From Aeromonas rivipollensis (GTDB lineage: Bacteria > Pseudomonadota > Gammaproteobacteria > Enterobacterales > Aeromonadaceae): a stretch of 64,000 nt of DNA. Shown piece after piece: positions 36,872-47,617 of the stretch; positions within the stretch are counted from its first letter, which is position 1; the number at the start of each line of letters is the position of its first letter. The translations under genes were made by a program, and so were the position numbers. The notes under the pieces were generated by a model. It was not told where the DNA came from. It did not search any database and was given only the letters and a program-made list of their open reading frames with translations. Location of the stretch: positions 302,501 to 366,500 of the forward strand of contig NZ_CP149130.1 of assembly GCF_037811135.1 (NCBI RefSeq), given 5' to 3'.

Positions 36872-39800
36872 TGGCCAACCCGCTCAATACCCTGCGTTTT
36901 CCCCTCCATGGTGAACGACTGATCGAAGCCTCCGCCGGCACCGGCAAGACCTACACCATAGCCGGCCTCTACCTGCGCCTGCTGCTGGGGCACGGCCCGC
37001 TGATCGAAGAGGGCGCCGATGTGGGTCAATCCAGCGCCCACGAGCGGCCGCTCTCGGTGACCGAAATCCTGGTGGTGACCTTTACCGAGGCCGCCACCGC
37101 CGAGCTGCGGGGGCGGATCCGCGGTCGCATCCACGAGGCGCGGATCGCCTTTATGCGCGGCCACAGCAGTGACACCCTGCTGGCCCAGTTGCTGATCGAG
37201 GTGGAGGATCACGAGCTGGCGGCCCGCCGCCTGCTGGCCGCCGAGCGGCAGATGGACGAGGCGGCTGTCTTCACCATCCACGGCTTCTGCCAGCGGATGC
37301 TGAAACAGAACGCCTTCGAGTCGGGCGCCCTCTTTGAAACCGAATTTCTCACCGATGACAGCCAGCTCAGGCTGCAGGCGGTGAGCGACTACTGGCGCGC
37401 CGAGTTCTATCCAGTGGATAAAACCCTGGCCAGTTCGGTGCGCGCGCTCTGGCCTAGCCCCGCCGCCCTGCTGCGGGAGATGAACGGCTGGCTCGACAAC
37501 AGCGAGCTGGAGATACACCCGGCCTTGGGGGACGAGACCCTCGCCGCCCGCCATCAGGCTGCCATGGCCCGCATCGGGGCGGTGAAGCGCGAGTGGCTGG
37601 CGCAGGGGGACGAGATCCGCCGCCAGACCGACGGCCAGATCAGCCGCTACACCGGCAAGAACTACGAAGGCTGGCTTGCCAAGATAGGCGATTGGGCAGA
37701 GGACGAAGGGAGCGGCTACGCCATCCCCAAGGAGCTGGAGCGTTTCGGCCAGACGGTGCTGGAGGAGAACCTCAAGAAGGGGGGGGCAGTGCCGACCCTG
37801 CCGCTGTTCAGCGAGATCGACGAGCTGCTGGCCAGCCGCCCCGGTATTCGGGACCTTATCCTGCAACGGGCCGCCAAAGTAGTGCGCAGCCGGATGCAGG
37901 CGAGCAAGCGCCAGGCTCATCAGCTCTCCTTCGATGACCTGCTCAAGGATCTCGACGGGGCGCTTGGCTCGGGCCTTGGCGAGCGGCTCTGCGAGCGCAT
38001 TCGCGCCACCTATAGAGTGGCGATGATCGATGAATTCCAGGATACCGACCCCCAGCAGTACCGCATCTTCCACCGTCTCTACGGTGGCCACACAGACACG
38101 GCGCTCTTGATGATCGGCGACCCCAAGCAGGCCATCTACGGCTTTCGCGGCGCCGACATCTTTACCTACATTCAGGCGCGGCGAAATGTGAGCGCCCACT
38201 ACACCCTCGGGCGCAACTACCGTTCCAGCGGTGCGCTGGTGGGGGCGGTCAACGGCCTGTTCGCGCGGGCGAAAGATCCCTTTATCTACGAGGCGGATAT
38301 CCCCTTCCTGCCGGTGGAGGCCCAGGGCAAAAGCAAGGCGCTGCTGCTGGGTGGCGCCACCGCGCCTGTGCTCCACTGCTGGCAGCTGAGCGGCCAGCCC
38401 ACCTTCAACCGGGGGGATTACCAGAGCAAGATGGCGCGCGCCACCGCCGCCGAGATCCACCGCCTGCTGACCCTGGCCCGCGAGGGCAAGGCGCTGATAG
38501 GCGATCAGGCGGTGAAGGCCGGGGATATCGCCGTGCTGGTGCGCACCGGTGCCGAGGGCAAGCTGGTGCAGCAGGAGCTGGCGCGGCTCGCCATCGCCTC
38601 CGTCTACCTGTCGAACCGCGAGAGCGTGCTGGAGCAGGTGGAGGCGCGGGAGATACTGCTTATTCTGCATGCCTGCCAGAATCCGAGCGAAGAGCGCAGC
38701 CTGCGGGCGGCGCTGGCGACCGGCCTGTTCGACCTCGACGCCAGGGCGCTGGACGCGCTGGCCTCGGACGAGCGGGCCTGGGAGAGCGCGGTGCAGGAGT
38801 TTATGGAGTACCGATCGATCTGGCATCGCCGCGGCGTGCTGGCCATGTTGCGGGCCCTGCTGCATCGACGCAATCTCGCCGCCTCCCTGCTGGCGAGCCC
38901 CTATGGCGAGCGGCGGCTGACCAACTTCCTCCATCTCGGCGAGCTGCTGCAACAGGCGAGCAGCGAGCTGGACGGAGAATATGCCCTGCTGCGCTGGCTG
39001 GGGGAGGCGGTGAGTCGCCCGAGCGGCCAGGATGCGGAGCAGGTACTGCGCCTCGAATCCGAGCGCAAGCTGGTGCAGATAGTCACCATCCACAAATCCA
39101 AGGGGCTGGAGTACCCGCTGGTGTTCCTGCCCTTCATCTGCAGCCACAGAACCGCCGAGACTCCGCTCTATCACGAGGCGGACGAGGGGGGCAATCGCAC
39201 CATTCTCGACCTGACCGGCGCAGACTCGTCGCTCGCCGAAGCGGACAAAGAGCGCCTCGCCGAAGACTTGCGGCTGCTCTATGTGGCGCTGACCCGGAGC
39301 GTCTACGCCACCTGGCTGGGGCTGGCCCCGGTGCGGGCCGGGGCAGGCAAGTCGGAGAAGACCGACCTGCATCACACCGCCATCGGCTACCTGCTGCAAA
39401 AGGGGGAAGAGGGGGACGCCGAGACTCTGGCGACTGCCCTGACCGAGCTGGCGCAGGCTCTGCCTGGTGTGGTGGTCTGTGAGCCCTCGCTCACCCGTCC
39501 GGCCCCGCTGCCGCCAGAGGAGGAGCAGCTGGGCGAGCCCCAGGTGCGCCACTTTACCGGCTCCCTCGAGCGGGACTGGTGGATCAGCTCCTACTCCGGG
39601 CTGGCGGCCCAGGGGAACGGCCACGGCAAGGGGGTCTTGGCGAACCCCGGCTTCGATGACGAGGTAGTGACCGAGGCGGCTGCCGCTGCGCAGGAAGAGG
39701 AGGCGCCCCAGCCCTCCATCTTCACCTTCCCGAAGGGCGCGCGCCCCGGCACATTGCTGCACAGCCTGTTCGAGACCATCGATTTTCAGAGCGCCGCTGG

Positions 39801-40469
39801 CGACTCGCTGGCGGAGCACATCGCCACCCTGCTGGCGCAGGATGGCTTCGACCAGGGCTGGGCCCCGGTGCTGCAACAGCAGGTGGAGGCGGTGCTGGAT
39901 ACTCCGCTGGATACCGGCCTCGGCGAGCCGGTGCGGCTGCGGGATCTGGCCCCCGATCGCAAGCAGGTGGAGCTGGAGTTCTTCCTGCCCATGGGGCGGG
40001 TGACGGCACCGGCGCTCACCGCGCTCTGCCAGCAGCACGACCCCCTGTCGCGGGGCAACAAGCCGCTCGGCTTCGCCACTGTGCAGGGGATGCTCAAGGG
40101 CTTTATCGACCTGGTGTTCGAGTGGCAGGGGCGCTGGTATCTGCTCGACTACAAATCGAACCACCTCGGCATGAGCCCCGCCGATTACAGTCGACCGGCG
40201 CTGGAGCGGGCCATGGCGGAGCATCGCTACGACCTGCAATACCAGCTCTATTCCCTGGCGCTGCACCGGCTGCTCAGCCTGCGCCTGCCGGGCTACGACT
40301 TCGACCAGCACTTTGGCGGGGTCTTCTATCTGTTCCTGCGCGGCATGCCGCAAGGGGGAGTATTCCATACCCGTCCGAGCCGTGAACTGGTGCTGGGGCT
40401 CGACAAGTTGTTTAGTAAAGGTGTGATGTCTGACGATCATCGTTTAGAAAAACCAAACAAGGCAGAGGC

Positions 40470-40473
<4 letters not shown>
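36871..40473 (+). CDS. recB: Exodeoxyribonuclease V beta chain RecB
   Basis: 1200 residues; a superfamily 1A 3'-5' helicase fused to a nuclease. The Walker A EASAGTGKTYTIAG is at residues 19-32, motif II is in MIDEFQDTDPQQYRIF, and late helicase motifs are in HKSKGLEYPLVFLPFICSH and LLYVALTRS. The C-terminal nuclease site GFIDLVFEWQGRWYLLDYKS (~1075-1095) holds the conserved Asp and Lys. It overlaps recC by one base at its start and recD by four at its end, so translation is coupled. The complex repairs double-strand breaks and degrades foreign linear DNA. Confidence 0.97.
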
Positions 40474-42521
<2,048 letters not shown>

Positions 42522-42627
42522 CAACAAGGAATGATGAATAGTGATCTTTATCTGACTGCAACAGGGGCATGTTATGCATAAACTGAGCAGTTCAGAGTCA
42601 GCAGGTAACGTTGAGGAGCTAATAATA

Positions 42628-43401
42628 GTGAACCATATAAATATAAAACTAATACTGATAATGTTGGCCGCCTATGTTGGTTTACCATTCTTTTCCTATG
42701 CAACAGAGTCTGGCGATGATATCGAGAAGGAGATGTGTGCAAAACTACCTTCTATTATTAAAAAGGGTAATGAATCATATAGAGTGGGAAAGTATGCCGA
42801 GGCAAGAGAACACTTCACTGAGCAAGTCTCGTTAAGTGAGGGGTGTGGATATATATATGGCAAGCCAGATAAGGCTGCGATTATCACTGCATACAACAAT
42901 GTTGCGCTTTCTTACATTAAAGAAGGGGATAAGCTTAAGGCTCTAGCATGGTTGTCATTGGCTCCGAACGATAAAAAATCTAAATTCAACTACGGTCTGC
43001 TTAAAGACATGCCTGTCTCCATTGGACCTGATGTGGTGGGGACCTATTGGGGATATGCTGGTCTAGGGGGCTGGAACATTGCCTCTGTAGAAAAGCAAGA
43101 TAATGACTACGTGGTGTCCTTGAATCTGCTCTACTTCGGGTTAAGGGGAATGGCTTTTGGCCCTAACATTGGGGATATTTCTCAGGTCGTGACAATGAAG
43201 GATGATGAGGGGTTGATAAAACTTACCGGTGAAGAAGGTAATTGTGAGATTTCAATAAAGTTTATAGATAAAGATAATGGTGTCCTGAAGATTGATACAA
43301 ATCCTGATAGAAAAGAGTGTGGTTTTGGCCACAATGTATATGCGCACGGTGATTTTATTAGAGTGTCGAACAAACCTACACCATTTTATATCGGTTACTG
43401 A
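42628..43401 (+). CDS. Exported protein of unknown function, low-GC
   Basis: 257 residues from a GTG at 42628 with GAGGAG upstream; an ATG at 42574 would add 18 polar residues ahead of the signal peptide. The signal peptide INIKLILIMLAAYVGLPFFS ends near YATES. The middle (GNESYRVGKYAEAREHFTEQ ... ITAYNNVALSYIKEGDKLKA) looks like a pair of TPR helices; the C-terminal half is beta-rich. Base and codon use is much more AT-rich than neighbouring genes, which points to recent transfer. It sits between recD and a MITE-like repeat. No family recognised. Confidence 0.65.
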   Translation: MNHINIKLILIMLAAYVGLPFFSYATESGDDIEKEMCAKLPSIIKKGNESYRVGKYAEAREHFTEQVSLSEGCGYIYGKPDKAAIITAYNNVALSYIKEGDKLKALAWLSLAPNDKKSKFNYGLLKDMPVSIGPDVVGTYWGYAGLGGWNIASVEKQDNDYVVSLNLLYFGLRGMAFGPNIGDISQVVTMKDDEGLIKLTGEEGNCEISIKFIDKDNGVLKIDTNPDRKECGFGHNVYAHGDFIRVSNKPTPFYIGY

Positions 43402-43510
43402 GTGAGAATAAACGATTTTTTTCGTTAGGCGTTCATATCATTTATTTGAATGATAAGTTGGAATAATTGTGGTTGGGGTGGGGCGCTCAACGTTTCCCAC
43501 ATATTTTATT

Positions 43511-43700
43511 TCCCCTCATCCTCGACCCTTCTCCCGCAAGGGGAGAAGGGAGTAATAAAGTGACCTTCGTCCGATTACGCTTCGCTAATCGAACCTACGT
43601 GGCTGACTGTTTTTCCGTCAATCTAATCGGCATGGGGGCGATCATATCCCCGGTGCCGTTTTATCCCCTCTCCCGTTGGGAGAGGGCCAGGGTGAGGGGA
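43511..43700. repeat. MITE-like intergenic repeat with ~40-bp inverted ends
   Basis: The left end TCCCCTCATCCTCGACCCTT (43511-43552 in all) and the reverse complement of the right end (43661-43700) match over ~40 bp, and each end contains its own hairpin (CTTCTCCC/GGGAGAAG; CTCTCCC/GGGAGAG). Between them is a palindrome around CGATTACGCTTCGCTAATCG. There is no open reading frame. It resembles the dispersed non-autonomous repeats of gammaproteobacteria, and it fills the 310 bp between the low-GC gene and the VOC gene. Confidence 0.6.
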
Positions 43701-43711
43701 GCACTCAGGGA

Positions 43712-44110
43712 TTAGATGGTCAGTTCCAACCGGTTGCCTTCGGGATCGAGGAAGGTGCTCTCGTAATAGCCGTCACCGGTCCAGCGGGGGCCGTCCAGGT
43801 GTTTGACCTCGGCGCTCTTGAGCAGCTTTAGACGGGCTGTCATCTGATCCACCGCCTCCACGCTGCCGAGGGAGAAGGCGAGGTGGGCCAGCCCCTGTAG
43901 CGGATGCGGCAGACTGAGATCCGCCGGAAACAGGGTGGGGCTGTGCATCAGCTCCAGGCTGGCGCCCCCCTCGAAGCGCACGAAGTAGGACGAAAACTGT
44001 TTACTCGGGTTGTGGTAGCGCTCATTGGCCTGCCCGCCAAACAGGGTGCAGTAGAATGCCTTGAGTGCCTCCAGATCCTGCGCCCAGATGGCGACGTGAT
44101 GGATATTCAT
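43712..44110 (-). CDS. VOC-family (glyoxalase/bleomycin-resistance fold) protein
   Basis: 132 residues from the ATG at 44110; a longer in-frame N-terminus is not supported and overlaps the divergent remnant. It has the paired beta-alpha-beta-beta-beta modules of the VOC superfamily. Metal ligands are likely His in IHHVAIWAQDLEALKAFY, Glu/His in GLAHLAFSLGS and the final Glu in DPEGNRLELTI. Such proteins isomerise, epoxidise or sequester small molecules; the substrate is unknown. Its 5' end and upstream region are duplicated 3.4 kb away at 47438-47617. Confidence 0.85.
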   Translation of the reverse strand: MNIHHVAIWAQDLEALKAFYCTLFGGQANERYHNPSKQFSSYFVRFEGGASLELMHSPTLFPADLSLPHPLQGLAHLAFSLGSVEAVDQMTARLKLLKSAEVKHLDGPRWTGDGYYESTFLDPEGNRLELTI

Positions 44111-44215
44111 GGCTGGTCTCCTGTGACTTGATGCCCTTGATGCTATGCTGGGGCCTGCCCCTTCGACATGGCTGAGCCCGTCCTGATGATGTCTGAAACT
44201 GCCAACCCTGCTCAA
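44036..44215. repeat. Left direct repeat bounding the 3.4-kb insert
   Basis: Covers the first 25 codons of the VOC gene, the VOC-AraC intergenic region and the first codons of the AraC remnant. It matches 47438-47617 at a constant offset of 3402 bp with high identity (for example 44161-44196 versus 47563-47598). Divergence increases towards its right end. Confidence 0.9.
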
Positions 44216-44281
44216 TCGGTTACGGCGCAGAGAGAGCGGGTGAGTATCAAGAGCCAACTATGCCACGCTGAGCCGGCGTGA
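44168..44281 (+). pseudogene. 5' remnant of the AraC-family gene
   Basis: An ATG at 44168 opens MAEPVLMMS, identical to the first nine residues of the intact AraC gene at 47570. The frame then diverges and stops after 37 codons. It is the left-hand stump created when the segment was duplicated or inserted. Confidence 0.7.
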
Positions 44282-44321
44282 AACGAGAATTCACGGGTCT
44301 GCTTATTTCGGGCATAAATAA

Positions 44322-44343
44322 TAAAGCCTCCGAGTCGGAGGCC
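44322..44343 (-). terminator. Terminator of the alpha/beta hydrolase gene
   Basis: GCCTCCGAGTCGGAGGC stem with an AT-rich tract on its left, 33 bp after the hydrolase stop codon. Confidence 0.8.
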
Positions 44344-44375
44344 TGTGTTGATATAACCCGAAAATGAGCGCTTTA

Positions 44376-45341
44376 TTATTTTCTCAAAAACGGCAGCAAT
44401 ACCGTCATCAACTGTTCAGGGCACTCTTCCGTTACAAAGTGACCGCATTCACTGAGCATTGCGCCCTGCAAATTCACCGCTAGTCCCTGCATCGTCTGCT
44501 GTGGTGCATCACGGGTGGCATGATCTGCACCTATTGCCAGAACCGGCATCATCAGTTTTTTCTCTGCCCGCTGTTTATTTTGCGCTATGGTTTGCGGAAT
44601 CGCCCGATAATACGCAAATCCTGCCCGCAGTCCGCCAGGGGAAGAATAAGCATCGATATAGGTTTGTGCTGCGACGCGATCACGACGATAAGACCAGTGG
44701 TCAAAAATAAAATTCAGATATTCTTTTTCTTTTCCAGCCGTCAGTGTTTCCGGTAAGTCCTGTACCTGATTAAACATAAAGTGCCAGAGGAAAATATTGT
44801 CCTGCGGATCGACAAAGATGGACGGTGCCGGTGCCAGACCTGGAATAACCGCTTCGGTCAATGCGATTTTCTTGATGTCTGCCGGATAGTCACTGGCCAG
44901 TGCATATCCAACCCACATACCTATGTCGTGGCCGACAACCGAATATTTTTTATGGCCGAGCTGATTCATCATCCCATGCAATGTGGTCGCCACAGCCCCG
45001 GTATCATAACCCCTGTCTGGCCGATCGGAATAACCGGTTCCCGGCGGATCAACCGCGATCGCCATATAGCCTTCGGCGGCGAGTTTGGTCATCACATAAC
45101 GCCATGCATACCAGGTTTGCGGCCAGCCCGGGATCAGTAACACCGGCTCCCCCTTTCCCGCCGTCACATAATGGATCTTCTGCCCCGCAACCTTGGCATA
45201 GTGATGCTGAAAATCGGTCTCATTGACCTGCGCTGTTTCTGACGCCACTGCCGGGCGTTGTGTGTCTGCCCCGACAGCAGCGCCCTGAAATGTGAACAGC
45301 ATGACTGCCGCCAGCAACGGCTTGATGATGAATGTCCTCAT
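44376..45341 (-). CDS. Exported alpha/beta hydrolase, epoxide-hydrolase type
   Basis: 321 residues with a signal peptide (PLLAAVMLFTFQGAAVGA, then DTQ). The alpha/beta fold shows the oxyanion region LIPGWPQTWYAW, the nucleophile elbow VVGHDIGMWVGY with Asp rather than Ser, and the catalytic His in SECGHFVTEECP. An Asp nucleophile points to epoxide hydrolase or haloalkane-dehalogenase-like chemistry, in the periplasm. The gene is less GC-rich than the chromosome around it and lies inside the 3.4-kb insert. It is divergent from a TetR gene, which probably represses it. Confidence 0.88.
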   Translation of the reverse strand: MRTFIIKPLLAAVMLFTFQGAAVGADTQRPAVASETAQVNETDFQHHYAKVAGQKIHYVTAGKGEPVLLIPGWPQTWYAWRYVMTKLAAEGYMAIAVDPPGTGYSDRPDRGYDTGAVATTLHGMMNQLGHKKYSVVGHDIGMWVGYALASDYPADIKKIALTEAVIPGLAPAPSIFVDPQDNIFLWHFMFNQVQDLPETLTAGKEKEYLNFIFDHWSYRRDRVAAQTYIDAYSSPGGLRAGFAYYRAIPQTIAQNKQRAEKKLMMPVLAIGADHATRDAPQQTMQGLAVNLQGAMLSECGHFVTEECPEQLMTVLLPFLRK

Positions 45342-45425
45342 AACCTTTCCATTTGAATTACCTATGAAAATTCATCGCAGAAGGCCATAGACAAGGCGTA
45401 TGTCCACTGCGATGGCGTCTATTAT

Positions 45426-45506
45426 TTGTCGATCAACAGCGAATAGGGTAAGAGGGCGTCTGAATCTTTGTCAATCACCAAAAAATAATTCTTTGTTAGT
45501 CGACAA
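45426..45506. promoter_or_regulatory. Separated TTGTCGA/TCGACAA half-sites in a divergent promoter
   Basis: TTGTCGA at 45426-45432 and its reverse complement TCGACAA at 45500-45506 flank the promoter region between the hydrolase and TetR genes. They are possible TetR operator halves, but the 68-bp gap makes a single dimer site unlikely. Confidence 0.25.
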
Positions 45507-45552
45507 TGAACTGGTAGCCTTTGTCTGAAATGACAGATGCGGAGAGGGTGTT

Positions 45553-46161
45553 ATGGCCGGTAGACCAAGAGAATTCGATCGTGAAGAGGCATTGCGCATA
45601 GCAAAACAGGTGTTCTGGCAGCGTGGTTATGAAGGGACCTCCCTCTCTGATCTGGTGGCTGCACTGGGGATTGCTTCTGCACGGATTTATGCCGCCTTCG
45701 GCTCAAAGGAAAATCTTTTCCGTGAGGCGATAGCGCTTTATCTGGCTGAAGAGGGGGCTTTTGCTGACGCCGCCCTGTCACAGCCAGATACCCGCCAGGC
45801 TATCAAGACACTGCTTGTGAGCGCGGTCGAAGCCTACACCCGTGACGATCGACCTCATGGCTGCATGGTGGTGCTGTCGCTGACCAACTATGGCCGTGAT
45901 AACGAAGAGATCATGGCATGGCTGGCCGGTTACCGCCGGGAGCGGATAGACGGCATCATAGAGCGCATCCGGCAGGGCGTTCAGTGCGGCGAACTGCCGG
46001 AAAATACCGATATACAGGCGCTCGGGGATTATGTGGCGACCCTGTTCCACGGGATCTCCGTCCAGGCCCGGGATGGCGTCAGCCGGGCGCGTCTGATGGC
46101 AATGACAGATATCGCCATGCACAGCTTCGATGCCATGACGGCCCTTCCGGGCGCGCAATAA
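45553..46161 (+). CDS. TetR/AcrR-family regulator
   Basis: 202 residues. The N-terminal DNA-binding domain RPREFDREEALRIAKQVFWQ, with SLSDLVAALGIASARIYAAF as helix-turn-helix, is classical. The C-terminal ligand domain contains DRPHGCMVVLSL, as in TetR members that sense organic toxins or electrophiles through a conserved Cys. It is divergent from the hydrolase gene, and the SGNH gene follows after 29 bp. It probably controls both, sensing their substrate. Confidence 0.92.
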   Translation: MAGRPREFDREEALRIAKQVFWQRGYEGTSLSDLVAALGIASARIYAAFGSKENLFREAIALYLAEEGAFADAALSQPDTRQAIKTLLVSAVEAYTRDDRPHGCMVVLSLTNYGRDNEEIMAWLAGYRRERIDGIIERIRQGVQCGELPENTDIQALGDYVATLFHGISVQARDGVSRARLMAMTDIAMHSFDAMTALPGAQ

Positions 46162-46190
46162 ATCTGTTGTTTCTTTCAGGAGAATTTCTG

Positions 46191-47372
46191 ATGTCATATT
46201 CAGTGTCTTTAGCCTCGCCAATGCGCGAGGAGTGGATATGCACCTGGCTTTCCAGCTCTCAGCCTTCATCGGGAGACACTTTTCCCTTTCCATCGGATAT
46301 ACCACTAATTAATGGGAGGCAGACACTCCGGCAGTCACTGCGCATCAGTCTGGGCGGTCAAAAGCTGCGGCTGATCTTTTCCAATCGTTATGGCGAACAG
46401 CCGATGGTAATAGGCGAGAGCTATATTTCCGTTTCTGATTTGTGCGGTGCACTGCCTGTCACCTTTAATGGGCAAACCGGCGCGATAATCCCTGCGGGGG
46501 GCATTCTATACAGCGATGAAGTTTCACTGGATATCCCCTCATTATCGGTGATCAATCTGCGGACATATCTGCCGGAACCGATACCGATTAATACCTTCCA
46601 CTGGGATGCCCGTCATTTTTCGTTGATTGAGCCGGGTAATCAGGCCATCAGGGAAGAGGCCGGCGACGGTCAGAAAATCAGCTCCCGTCTTCTGGTTGAA
46701 AGTGTCCAGGTTCAGCCAAAAGCCGCGTGCCGCACTCTGGTCGTCATCGGTGACTCCATGGTGGATGGTAACGGCGTGGAGATGGACACCTATGGCCGTT
46801 GGACAGATATTCTGGCCGAGCGCCTGATGTCCGAAAATATTGCGGTGGTGAATGCCGGGCAGTCGGGTTCCCGGTTACTGAAAGACGGCGTCGGCATCGC
46901 TACCTTGTCGCGTTTTGAGCGTGATGTGCTGGCGCAACCCGGCGTCACAAGCTGTATCGTGCAGGTCGGGCTGAATGATATCGGCTTGGCGGGCACGGCA
47001 CTGGATCCGGATGGTCCGGTGCCGGCGGCAACAGTACTGATCAACGGTTATCGGCAATTACTGCGGATGGCGCGGGAATACAATATCCGGATGACAGGCG
47101 TAACCCTGGTACCGCTGCGGGGAACCGGTGAGTATGGTATTGAGCACTTTTATCAGCCTGAAAAAGAGATTGTCCGGCAGGCAGTGAACCACTGGATGCG
47201 CACAAGTGGGGAGTTTGATGCTGTGATTGACAGCGACCTGCTGGTACGGGAGCCGGAATCCATTTCGCGGCTCAGCGCGCACTATGATGTCGGGGATCAC
47301 CTTCATCTCAATCTTGAAGGACATCTGCGGGTCGCACTGTCAGTTCCGTTGACAGTCATCCGGGCTGATTGA
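46191..47372 (+). CDS. SGNH/GDSL-family esterase
   Basis: The ATG at 46191 (CAGGAG eight bases upstream) gives 393 residues. An N-terminal ~180-residue beta-sandwich-like region precedes an SGNH hydrolase domain. Block I is VVIGDSMVDGNG (Ser), block II is NAGQSGSR (Gly), block III is QVGLNDIGLAG (Asn), and block V is DVGDHLHLNLEGH (Asp and His). No signal peptide is visible. This layout matches esterases that de-acylate or de-acetylate sugars or small alcohols. It is probably co-transcribed with the TetR gene and is AT-richer than the chromosome outside the insert. Confidence 0.9.
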   Translation: MSYSVSLASPMREEWICTWLSSSQPSSGDTFPFPSDIPLINGRQTLRQSLRISLGGQKLRLIFSNRYGEQPMVIGESYISVSDLCGALPVTFNGQTGAIIPAGGILYSDEVSLDIPSLSVINLRTYLPEPIPINTFHWDARHFSLIEPGNQAIREEAGDGQKISSRLLVESVQVQPKAACRTLVVIGDSMVDGNGVEMDTYGRWTDILAERLMSENIAVVNAGQSGSRLLKDGVGIATLSRFERDVLAQPGVTSCIVQVGLNDIGLAGTALDPDGPVPAATVLINGYRQLLRMAREYNIRMTGVTLVPLRGTGEYGIEHFYQPEKEIVRQAVNHWMRTSGEFDAVIDSDLLVREPESISRLSAHYDVGDHLHLNLEGHLRVALSVPLTVIRAD

Positions 47373-47437
47373 CCGCTTTTTCCCGCAGGCCTTGAGAGCC
47401 CCGCCATGTTGCGGGGCGTCACAACATTTCTCTGGCG

Positions 47438-47512
47438 GCCAAACCGGGTGCAGTAGAATGCCTTGAGTGCTTCCAGATCCTGCGCCCAGATGGCGACGTG
47501 ATGGATGTGCAT
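47438..47512 (-). pseudogene. 5' fragment of the VOC gene
   Basis: Encodes HIHHVAIWAQDLEALKAFYC, matching the start of the VOC protein at 44110, then loses homology after about 25 codons. It is the right-hand partner of the intact VOC gene on the other side of the insert. Confidence 0.85.
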
Positions 47513-47617
47513 GGCTTGTCTCCTGTGACGCTATGCCCTTGATGTTATGCTCTGGCTTAATCCTTCGACATGGCTGAGCCCGTCCTGATGATGTCTGACA
47601 CCGACAATCCTGAAGTC
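47438..47617. repeat. Right direct repeat bounding the 3.4-kb insert
   Basis: Second copy of the 44036-44215 repeat in the same orientation. It carries a truncated VOC start and the intact AraC start, the reverse of the left copy. Confidence 0.9.

Noticed and set aside
36760..40440. 1226-codon minus-strand frame opposite recB
   Set aside because: Antisense shadow; recB on the plus strand has all helicase and nuclease motifs.
43511..43700. Insertion sequence
   Set aside because: Only 190 bp, no transposase and no visible target-site duplication; at most a MITE-like element.
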